Source: a virus. From it: a stretch of 45,966 nucleotides of DNA. The stretch is taken from positions 1-45,966 of IMG/VR virus record IMGVR_UViG_3300032006_000016. One strand, 5' to 3'. A program made the position numbers and the translations under genes. Within the stretch, counting starts at the first letter, position 1. The number at the start of each line of letters is the position of its first letter. Below are positions 39,301-45,966 of the stretch, piece by piece. The notes under the pieces are model-generated. The model was not told the DNA's origin. It did no database searches and saw only the letters and a list, made by a program, of their open reading frames with translations.

Positions 39301-40391
39301 TGCCATTTTTAGGAAAATCACCATCAGACGGAAATCATAATGTATTGCTAGATGCAATTACTACTTCGGCTACCGCTACATATAATTTGACAAAGGATAG
39401 CGTAGCGTATACACCAGTAAGCGCACAATCTTTGATGGTTTCTTTAAACGGTGTAACACAAGCACCGATAGCCGCATATACAGTAAGTGGATCGCAAATA
39501 GTTTTCGCAAGCGCACTTACAAGTAATGACGTAATTGACTACGTTATAGCCTTTGAAGGCCCAAAAGTTAGTCCAAATATAGACGATGGTAGTATAACTA
39601 CTGCAATGATAGCGGACAATGCAATTACATCAGCTAAAATCGGAGTGGATGTAATTGTAGCGGAAGATTTAGCAGCAAACTCAATTACAGTTTCAGAAAT
39701 AACAGACGATGCTGTAACACAAGCAAAAATTGCAGACGAAGCAATAGATGAAGCCAGGATGCAGATTTCTAATGCGGGTACTAACGGTCAATTTCTAAGT
39801 AAGCAGTCTGGAAATACTGGCGGACTTACTTGGGCAGATGCGGGCATAACTGGAATTACAAGTAGTGCAGACGGTACAGCTATGACTATTGATAGTAGCG
39901 AGCGTATTGTTATGCCTTATCAACCAATGTTTTCTGCACATACTATAAGTGCGGTAAGTGGAGGCTCATTAGCCACAGAAACAAGTTATATTTATAATAC
40001 TGCCGGACAAACATCAGGCAATATACAAGCAGTAGAATTTGAAAAAATATTAGTTAATATTGGTAGTCATTGGAGTACTAGTACAGGACAATTTACTTGT
40101 CCTATTGCTGGGAGATATTTTGCATATGTTAACTTTAATTGGCATGGAAATACTAACTGGCCTAACTCATATATGATGCATAGTGTAGATGGAGGCACTA
40201 CCTCTGTTGTAGCAAATGCGTGGACGAAACATACTGAAAGTGCAGAAAGCTATTCCGAACTTGTATCCCTGGCTATTGTTAATGCCGCAGCAAATGATAA
40301 GATTTGGCCTGGGTATCATAGTAGTTATAATCCTCCCAATGTCGGTACTACTTGGGGGTATAACCAGTGCATTATATATCTTTTAGGATAG
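39300..40391 (+). CDS. Tail fibre protein with C1q-like tip
   Basis: The product has 363 residues in blocks: an N-terminal module (FLGKSPSDGNHNVLLDAITT, SLMVSLNGVTQAPIAAYTVS), a repeat shaft (ADNAITSAKI, TDDAVTQAKIADEAIDEARM), a link (ISNAGTNGQFLSKQSGNTGG), and a C-terminal C1q/TNF-like jelly roll (NIGSHWSTSTGQFTCPIAGR, YFAYVNFNWHG ... NQCIIYLLG). C1q-like tips are trimeric receptor-binding domains in several viruses. The link, and the jelly roll in outline, recur in 44122-44907. Confidence 0.78.
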   Translation: MPFLGKSPSDGNHNVLLDAITTSATATYNLTKDSVAYTPVSAQSLMVSLNGVTQAPIAAYTVSGSQIVFASALTSNDVIDYVIAFEGPKVSPNIDDGSITTAMIADNAITSAKIGVDVIVAEDLAANSITVSEITDDAVTQAKIADEAIDEARMQISNAGTNGQFLSKQSGNTGGLTWADAGITGITSSADGTAMTIDSSERIVMPYQPMFSAHTISAVSGGSLATETSYIYNTAGQTSGNIQAVEFEKILVNIGSHWSTSTGQFTCPIAGRYFAYVNFNWHGNTNWPNSYMMHSVDGGTTSVVANAWTKHTESAESYSELVSLAIVNAAANDKIWPGYHSSYNPPNVGTTWGYNQCIIYLLG

Positions 40392-40400
40392 GAGAATAAT

Positions 40401-40541
40401 ATGCCTTTTATAGGAGAACAACCAGCAGAAGCAGCAAGTTTAAAAGTAGTGAGTAGATCCACTACAGTTACAGTCGAATTAACAGCCGGTACCATAACAG
40501 TAACAACTAGGTCCGGAACGGTGAGCGTAGGAGTAGAATAA
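40401..40541 (+). CDS. Tiny fibre-region protein
   Basis: A 46-codon frame. AGGAGAATAAT directly precedes the ATG, the same leader as at other genes of this cassette. It begins MPFIGEQPAEAASLKVV (similar to the start MPFLGKSPSDG of 39300) and continues with a Thr/Val-rich beta strand repeat. The stop overlaps the next start (TAATG). It may be an isolated N-terminal or shaft module. Confidence 0.6.
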   Translation: MPFIGEQPAEAASLKVVSRSTTVTVELTAGTITVTTRSGTVSVGVE

Positions 40542-41179
40542 TGGCAGATAGGTACGCACTTGTTGTAGACGCAACAAACAATAATATAAAGGAAATCCCT
40601 GCCGCAGACAGGTTAGTAGCTGATAATTTATTATTGTCGGGCACTACTCCAACATTAACGATTGGAGATGCCGGTGCGGAAGATACAAAAATAGTTTTTG
40701 ATGGAAATGCACAAGATTTCTACATTGGACTAGATGATTCAGCAGATGATTTACTAATCGGACTCGGTTCCGCAGTAGGAACTACACCCGCTATAAGCAT
40801 TGACGAGAATCAAGATGTAGTCGCTAATCAGGAATTTAGAGCAGTATCATACAATGAAACTTATGTAGCTCCTACAAGTTCTTCAAATGCTACTACTATA
40901 GCATGTGAGTCGGGAAATTACTTTAAGCATACACTCACAGAGAATACTACATTTACATTCTCGAATCCTCCTGCAAGTGGAACAGGTTTTTCTTTTGTAC
41001 TTCATTTGATACAGGATAGTAGTGCTAGAACTGTTACATGGCCTAATTCAGTAGACTGGGCATCGGCAACAGCACCAACAATTTCAACAGGAAACGGAGA
41101 CGATGATTTCTTTGTATTTGCAACTTCAGATGGCGGAACAATCTGGTACGGATTTACCGCAGGACAGGCAATGGCGTAA
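40541..41179 (+). CDS. Tail fibre protein
   Basis: The product has 212 residues. The shaft-like module GTTPTLTIGDAGAEDTKIVF, then AQDFYIGLDDSADDLLIGLG occurs in many marine phage fibres. A C-terminal domain follows (HTLTENTTFTFSNPPASGTG, TVTWPNSVDWASATAPTIST, TIWYGFTAGQAMA), typical of a small beta tip found across fibre proteins. Start and stop overlap both neighbours by TAATG-type junctions, indicating coupled translation. Confidence 0.7.
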   Translation: MADRYALVVDATNNNIKEIPAADRLVADNLLLSGTTPTLTIGDAGAEDTKIVFDGNAQDFYIGLDDSADDLLIGLGSAVGTTPAISIDENQDVVANQEFRAVSYNETYVAPTSSSNATTIACESGNYFKHTLTENTTFTFSNPPASGTGFSFVLHLIQDSSARTVTWPNSVDWASATAPTISTGNGDDDFFVFATSDGGTIWYGFTAGQAMA

Positions 41180-43629
41180 TGAGTAGAACTGCACATAAAT
41201 TGATGGCAAGTTCAGGTAGTAAAGGCTATGAGATAGATCAGTCTTTGCTTTGTTCTCAAGCAGATGCGTCTAAACTAAGACGTACTCCTTCGTCAGAAGG
41301 AAACAGAAAAACCTTTACTTTCTCGACTTGGTGTAAAAGACATAGACTTGGACTGGATGGCTCAAGTGGTACTGGAAGTAACTACAATATTATTATGGGA
41401 GCATACGCTGGAAGTGCTTCAGATAACTCTCATTACTGGGCATTTGGATTTACTAATACTGATGCAATTGTGGCTCAAGGTTGGGTTAATAACTTTCGTG
41501 TAACAAATAGACGTTTTAGGGATACTGCTGCTTGGTATCATTTAGTCCTTCAAATAGATACTACTCAATCTACAGCAAGTAATAGAACAAAAATATTTGT
41601 AAATGGAGTGCAAGAAACTTCTTTTTCTTCATCCTATGATCCAGCCCAGAATTTTGATTTAGCTATAAATAATACTGTTCCGCAATCAATAAGTGATACG
41701 GCTTACGATGCAGGAACTGGGCCTTATCATTTTGATGGTTATTTAGCAGAAACACATTTATTTGATGGTGCTGTAGTAGCTGCAAGTGAGTTTGGAGAAA
41801 CAGATTCGGATACAGGGCAATGGATTCCTAAAGAATATACGGGTACAGCTTCTTATGGCACGAATGGCTATTACATGAAGTATGTATCAGGAGCAATAGG
41901 CACAGATAGTTCTGGTCAAAGTAATAATTATACAACAACTAACTTAGCAAATTCAGATGTCGTGCTTGATACCCCGACTAATAACTTTCCTGTCTTCAAC
42001 TATAATAATACTGGAAGCAATATGACTTTAACTCAAGGAGGTCTAAAAACGACTGGTAGTGGATGGGCAGATACATTTGCTACAATGAAAGTTCCTTTCA
42101 CAGGAAAATGGTATTGGGAGCTTGCAAATACTACTGACGGTAATGGATATTTTGGAATTTGGACTGATAACTATACTGATACGGATGCAAGTCAAGATTA
42201 TGGAACAGGAAAACAAGCTACCTCTCCTGGAAATCTAAGTGGAGTTTCTGGTTATTTTTCTAGTGCTTGGTCAAGCGGTGATATTATTGCTATAGCTGTT
42301 GATTGTGATAATGGAAAACTATGGTGGTCTAAAAATGGAACGTGGGGAAGTAGTGGAAATCCTGCAACTGGTGCAAATCAGGGATTAACCTTTACAGCTA
42401 CAGATGGCTGGAATATAATTCTGGCTGGAGCATCCGGCTTTGTTGCAAATATTAATTTTGGACAAAATGGAACGTTTACTGGAACTAAAACGGCTCAAGG
42501 AAATGCGGATGGAGCAGGAGTAGGGAATTTTTATTATGCGCCTCCTTCTGGTTTTAAAGCGTTGTGTAGCAAAAACCTTCCTACACCAGCAGTTAGACCT
42601 ACAGAGCATTTTAAAACAATACTTTATACAGGCACTGGTAATACAGACTATGATATAACCGGAGTTGGTTTTCAACCTGACTTAAACTGGATTAAAAAGA
42701 GAAGTGAAGCTGATAATCATGTAATTACTGATGCTGTTCGTGGTGCTGGAAAGGTTATTAAATCAGAGGCTAATACTGCTGAAGCAGATTGGACTGATTA
42801 CGTTGGGCCTTTTTTAGCTGACGGAATTCGCTTAAATGATGTTCAACAAGGTGATGCGGTAAATGAGTCTGGTCAAACTTATGTAATGTGGAACTGGAAA
42901 GCGGGTGGCGGTGCTGGGAGTTCAAATACAGATGGAACACTAAATACTACTACAACAAGCGTAAATACAGCAGCAGGTATAAGTATGGGTACTTATACTG
43001 GGGAAGGAGGAGTTAAAACTGTTGGACATGGCTTAGGAAAAGTTCCTGCCCTTATAATGCTTAAATCTCGTAGTCATGATATTGATTGGTGTATTTATCA
43101 TAAAGGTGCAGCTAGTAGCCCAGAAGATGGTTCTTTAACTTTAAATGACGCTAATGGCTTTGATGACAACGATAATCGCTGGAATGACACGGCTCCAACA
43201 TCATCTGTTTTTACTATTTATTCCAGTAACGAAGTAAATGATAGTGGTAAAACTTATGTATATTATGCGTTTGCTGAAATTGAAGGTTTTAGTAAATTCG
43301 GTTCTTACGAGGGAAATAATAATTCAAACGGACCTTTTATAACTACTGGGTTTACTCCCGCGTGGATAGTATTTAAGCATACTGATGCTGATGGTGAGTG
43401 GTGGTGGATGGTGGATACCACACGAGATCCTTATGGTAATTTAGTAACTGAAGTTTTATATGCCAATGCTAATTCTGTTGAAGGAGGTATAGGCAGTGGT
43501 GGTGGTCTAGACATACTGTCTAACGGTTTTAAACTTAAATCAACAAATGGCGGTTTTAATGGGTACACTAATACGTTTGTATATATGGCTTTCGCTGAAT
43601 TCCCTTTCAAATACGCAAATGCAAGATAA
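41179..43629 (+). CDS. Large adhesin with LamG-, SPRY- and DUF7483-like domains
   Basis: The product has 816 residues. Residues about 45-195 resemble a LamG/concanavalin domain (RKTFTFSTWCKRHRLGLDGS, WYHLVLQIDTTQSTASNRTK, IFVNGVQ, HFDGYLAETHLFDG). Residues about 300-470 resemble SPRY (GKWYWELANTTDGNGYFGIW, IIAIAVDCDNGKLWWSKNGT). Residues about 480-816 hold two copies of a marine phage domain (GVGFQPDLNWIKKRSEADNH, YVMWNWKAGG; then GLGKVPALIMLKSRSHDIDW and FTPAWIVFKHTDADGEWWWM). All are surface or sugar-binding types. Probably the main receptor-binding protein of the cassette. Confidence 0.78.
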   Translation: MSRTAHKLMASSGSKGYEIDQSLLCSQADASKLRRTPSSEGNRKTFTFSTWCKRHRLGLDGSSGTGSNYNIIMGAYAGSASDNSHYWAFGFTNTDAIVAQGWVNNFRVTNRRFRDTAAWYHLVLQIDTTQSTASNRTKIFVNGVQETSFSSSYDPAQNFDLAINNTVPQSISDTAYDAGTGPYHFDGYLAETHLFDGAVVAASEFGETDSDTGQWIPKEYTGTASYGTNGYYMKYVSGAIGTDSSGQSNNYTTTNLANSDVVLDTPTNNFPVFNYNNTGSNMTLTQGGLKTTGSGWADTFATMKVPFTGKWYWELANTTDGNGYFGIWTDNYTDTDASQDYGTGKQATSPGNLSGVSGYFSSAWSSGDIIAIAVDCDNGKLWWSKNGTWGSSGNPATGANQGLTFTATDGWNIILAGASGFVANINFGQNGTFTGTKTAQGNADGAGVGNFYYAPPSGFKALCSKNLPTPAVRPTEHFKTILYTGTGNTDYDITGVGFQPDLNWIKKRSEADNHVITDAVRGAGKVIKSEANTAEADWTDYVGPFLADGIRLNDVQQGDAVNESGQTYVMWNWKAGGGAGSSNTDGTLNTTTTSVNTAAGISMGTYTGEGGVKTVGHGLGKVPALIMLKSRSHDIDWCIYHKGAASSPEDGSLTLNDANGFDDNDNRWNDTAPTSSVFTIYSSNEVNDSGKTYVYYAFAEIEGFSKFGSYEGNNNSNGPFITTGFTPAWIVFKHTDADGEWWWMVDTTRDPYGNLVTEVLYANANSVEGGIGSGGGLDILSNGFKLKSTNGGFNGYTNTFVYMAFAEFPFKYANAR

Positions 43630-43641
43630 TAGGAGAAAATA

Positions 43642-44121
43642 ATGTATGCAATAGTAAAAGACGGAGCAATCACTGCAACTGCATCAACAGTTCAAAAATT
43701 GTTTCCAAACACATCGTTTCCTAGTGTCCCGAATACTGATTTTCTCACTGAAAATAATGTAAAGGACGTAGTAAACGGGGAGCAAAAAGATAGAACATAT
43801 TACTTTGTTACTCAAGGAAATATAGAATTAGTAGACGGAGTACCTACTCAAAAGTATACTAATACTGCTAAAGACCTTGCGGGGCTAAAAACTAGCATGA
43901 CAAATAAAGTAAAGTATAATGCTGGACAACTACTGTCAAAAACTGATTGGATGGTTATACGAAAGTATGAAAGAGACGTAGCAATACCTTCAGCTACCGC
44001 AACTTATCGAGCCGCAGTAATTACTGAATGCGCAAGATTAGAGTCAGCGATAGCAGGAGCCGGAGATGTGGATGCATTAGCAACTGTAATGGCAGCACAG
44101 AATTGGCCCACGGAGTCCTAA
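43642..44121 (+). CDS. Fibre assembly-like protein
   Basis: The product has 159 residues. It starts YAIVKDGAITATASTVQKLF and has a C-terminal helix region GQLLSKTDWMVIRKYERDVA, then ATYRAAVITECARLESAIAG. The 'LL..tDWm..R..E......p...a.yR' text is that of phage fibre assembly chaperones, as in 6949-7413 (LLYQSDWTQLAD). Following the large adhesin, it is its likely folding partner. AGGAG lies eight bases upstream of the ATG. Confidence 0.72.
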   Translation: MYAIVKDGAITATASTVQKLFPNTSFPSVPNTDFLTENNVKDVVNGEQKDRTYYFVTQGNIELVDGVPTQKYTNTAKDLAGLKTSMTNKVKYNAGQLLSKTDWMVIRKYERDVAIPSATATYRAAVITECARLESAIAGAGDVDALATVMAAQNWPTES

Positions 44122-44907
44122 ATGGCATATTCTAAAGCCAGAAGATTAGCTGATATAATGAGTACGAGCGCAGGAATACCTACTGCTTCTATTCAAGATG
44201 ATGCTATTACGTCGGCAAAAATTGCAGATGATGCTGTTACGAGTGCTCTGGTAGCCGATGACGCTGTAGTTCAAGCGCTGATAGCGGATGACGCGGTGGA
44301 TGAAGCACGACTACAAATTAGTAACTCTGGTACTAATGGTCATGCTTTAACATATCAATCAGGAAATACCGGCAAGTTAACATGGGCAGAGATAACTGGT
44401 GGAGTAACTGGAATTTCAACTAGCGCAGATGCAACCGCAATAACTATTGATAGCTCAGAAAGAGTTTTAATACCTAATCAACCCGGATTTCATGCTAAAT
44501 GTAATGCAGGTAACTTTCAATGTGGAAATAACGCAACTTGGACAGATTTAATATTTGATCGTACCGCAACTGTTGATGGAGGCTGTTATAATACTGGTAG
44601 TCATTACGATACGTCGAACGGCAAATTTACCGCCCCAATAGCGGGGTTTTACATGGTTGACGCATGCTTTAGAGTAGATAACTATACTGGCGGTGCTTCT
44701 GGGTATGTGTATTTTAAAGTAAAGATTAATACTGATACTGCTTTTATCGCACTTTATCAGTATGAAGCAGAACCAGATACTGCAAATCTACATGGTACAG
44801 TAAAATTAGACGCAAATGATTACGTCCACTGCAGAACATATGCAACAGGGGATGATACATATAATTTAGATGCTGATTCCACATTCACAATGCACTTTTT
44901 AGGATAG
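44122..44907 (+). CDS. Tail fibre protein with ADDA repeats and C1q-like tip
   Basis: The product has 261 residues. Four ADDA units (QDDAITSAKIADDAVTSALV and on) lead into LQISNSGTNGHALTYQSGNT and TAITIDSSERVLIPNQPGFH, the same link as in 39300-40391 (QISNAGTNG, TIDSSERIVMPYQP). The C-terminus is again a C1q-like jelly roll (YDTSNGKFTAPIAGFYMVDA, NDYVHCRTYATGDDTYNLDA, TMHFLG). It is a paralogue of that fibre without the N-terminal module. It follows the previous stop without space. Confidence 0.75.
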   Translation: MAYSKARRLADIMSTSAGIPTASIQDDAITSAKIADDAVTSALVADDAVVQALIADDAVDEARLQISNSGTNGHALTYQSGNTGKLTWAEITGGVTGISTSADATAITIDSSERVLIPNQPGFHAKCNAGNFQCGNNATWTDLIFDRTATVDGGCYNTGSHYDTSNGKFTAPIAGFYMVDACFRVDNYTGGASGYVYFKVKINTDTAFIALYQYEAEPDTANLHGTVKLDANDYVHCRTYATGDDTYNLDADSTFTMHFLG

Positions 44908-44916
44908 GAGAATAAA

Positions 44917-45189
44917 ATGGCAAAAACAATTTCAATAGAGTTATCAGATACAGATTATAAAGTTTTTGAGTATGTAAATGATACTCCTGAAGCATGGAGC
45001 GAGAATGCAATTACTAATAGAATAAGAATTGCTCGGGAAGAAATTATCGCTACTTATACTAACAAAGCCCTGGATGAAGGAGTTAGTATACCCTCAAATA
45101 CAGCATCTATAATTGATGATGCTTATTCAAGAGGTTGGGTTAAAACAGCGAAGCAAAGAGCTGCTGAAGCAGACGCAAAATTAAAATAG
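44917..45189 (+). CDS. Conserved small phage protein
   Basis: The product has 90 residues, helical: YKVFEYVNDTPEAWSENAIT, then RIRIAREEIIATYTNKALDE and DDAYSRGWVKTAKQRAAEAD. I recall this small family at the ends of fibre regions in marine phages; function unknown. AGGAG lies seven bases upstream of the ATG. Confidence 0.65.
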   Translation: MAKTISIELSDTDYKVFEYVNDTPEAWSENAITNRIRIAREEIIATYTNKALDEGVSIPSNTASIIDDAYSRGWVKTAKQRAAEADAKLK

Positions 45190-45217
45190 GGCTTAGCCCA
45201 AGAATATAGGAGGTTTT

Positions 45218-45904
45218 ATGAAAAAACTATTGACCATTGGCATTTTATTTCTTAGTGCTTATATGGTCGGGTGTGCAAACACTCAAAGTACCGAGTATTA
45301 CACTGCTGTGCAGAACGCGGCTATCGCACAGTCAAAAATGATGCAAGCTCGGTATGATGCACTAGGAAAAATTGCAGGAAACGGAGGGGAGGCGTCAACA
45401 GCAGCAGTAATGGCTTTAGCTATGACAAGTCAAACTCCTATAGTTCCTCAGCCACAAAAATCAGAAGCATTACAATGGGCACAAGTATTAGCCGGTCCAG
45501 TAGCTGGACTAGGTTCAATGTGGTTGTCTAATGATGCTACTAAAACAATGGCAAGATATAACAAAGATACACAGATATCTAGGATAAATGCAGATCAGCA
45601 GAATACTACTGAGCTTTATGGTCTCATGGGCAATAATTCAGATAATATGATGAATTTAGGTCTAGGAGGTTATGACGCGCTAACTACTTCAATGGAGTAT
45701 ATGAATCCTTCGGATTATCCTGATTATTCTACTAACTTCGGTAATATTGACAATTATCTATTACAAATAATAAATAATTTAAATACTAGTAGTGATGAAG
45801 ATAATCAAATCTGGGTTCCTGGCGTTAACTGTATTAATGCAGAGTCCGGTGGAGTTATTGGTGTTGGTGCAAGTGGAGTTACAATACCTGTTTGTCCGCA
45901 ATAA
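45218..45904 (+). CDS. Lipoprotein
   Basis: The product has 228 residues. A signal peptide (MKKLLTIGILFLSAYMVGC) ends in a lipobox (MVGC, Cys19), so the mature protein should be lipid-anchored, in the inner or outer membrane of a Gram-negative host. The body is helical and Ala/Met/Gln-rich (YTAVQNAAIAQSKMMQARYD), with an Asn-rich end and two Cys near the C-terminus that could pair. AGGAGG lies six bases before the ATG. Candidate roles are superinfection exclusion or lysis accessory; neither is shown. A terminator follows directly. Confidence 0.75.
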   Translation: MKKLLTIGILFLSAYMVGCANTQSTEYYTAVQNAAIAQSKMMQARYDALGKIAGNGGEASTAAVMALAMTSQTPIVPQPQKSEALQWAQVLAGPVAGLGSMWLSNDATKTMARYNKDTQISRINADQQNTTELYGLMGNNSDNMMNLGLGGYDALTTSMEYMNPSDYPDYSTNFGNIDNYLLQIINNLNTSSDEDNQIWVPGVNCINAESGGVIGVGASGVTIPVCPQ

Positions 45905-45907
45905 AAT

Positions 45908-45933
45908 AAAGGGGCTTTCGCCCCTTTTTCTTT
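45908..45933 (+). terminator. Rho-independent terminator of the late region
   Basis: AAAGGGGC TTTC GCCCCTTT then TTCTTT: an 8-bp stem with a four-base loop and a T-rich tail, directly after the lipoprotein stop. It probably ends the fibre cassette transcript started at 32967. Confidence 0.9.
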
Positions 45934-45939
45934 AGAAAT

Positions 45940-45961
45940 TCCACGCTATTCCTATCGTGGA
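45940..45961. other. Small inverted repeat at the window end
   Basis: TCCACG, ten bases, CGTGGA. It is too near the edge to interpret; no tRNA shape is seen. Confidence 0.3.
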
Positions 45962-45966
45962 TTCCT

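Noticed and set aside
32980-45189. Diversity-generating retroelement acting on the fibre cassette
   Set aside because: No reverse transcriptase and no template/variable repeat pair seen; repeats are explained by ADDA modules.
1-45966. CRISPR array, tRNA genes, integrase or attachment site
   Set aside because: No regularly spaced identical repeats, no tRNA-like fold and no recombinase motif found by reading. A temperate life style cannot be judged from this window.

Overview
The window is a 46 kb piece of a long-tailed, siphovirus-type double-stranded DNA phage. The evidence is a HK97-type head module (terminase, portal, protease-capsid fusion, connector), a tail terminator, two tube-like proteins, a frameshifted pair of tail chaperones, a 1369-residue tape measure, a lambda-J-like hub, and no sheath gene. 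A lipobox protein, Shine-Dalgarno sites of the AGGAGA type and consensus sigma-70 promoters point to a Gram-negative bacterial host. The AT-rich coding style and the many short, tandem fibre modules are typical of marine phages. I cannot name the host. Replication genes are not in the window and presumably lie to the left, because the first gene is cut by the edge.

Layout. Positions 1-3551 carry leftward genes in two groups: an unidentified protein (cut), a small regulator-like protein and a zinc-metalloprotease-like protein (1-1214), then a tightly overlapping five-gene operon (1925-3551) with a second copy of the small regulator family, two small membrane proteins, a HAD phosphatase and an unknown. 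Between them, 1215-1924 is a regulatory hub without convincing genes. It holds promoters on both strands, three copies of a TCGTCGTACTACTACT element, a palindromic operator and a terminator hairpin. A second regulatory block, 3552-4015, separates the leftward operon from the rightward late genes.

From 4016 everything reads rightward: a receptor-binding/fibre module (4016-7413), DNA packaging and small membrane proteins (7460-10847), head (10930-16812), tail (16812-32907), a cassette of about 16 fibre or accessory proteins (32980-45189), and a lipoprotein followed by a terminator (45218-45933). Five promoters of one style, at 3981, 7425, 10869, 19036 and 32932, cut the late region into functional blocks. 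Two of them place the predicted start of transcription on the ATG itself (leaderless mRNAs).

What stands out: (1) promoters fall into two classes. Nine have an A-tract just before a CTTGAC box; three leftward ones instead have a 14-bp palindrome-type site centred near -42, -53 and -62, about one helical turn apart. (2) Opposed promoters with repeats at 1240-1842 suggest antisense or non-coding RNA control. (3) Protease, scaffold-like segment and capsid are one reading frame, with a strong internal ribosome site at the protease/scaffold border. (4) The hub protein is broken by an apparent TA duplication. (5) A 22-residue six-cysteine peptide and a 20-residue basic peptide overlap the next gene, one in each of the three frames. 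Functional names come from motif and neighbourhood recognition, not from database searches.
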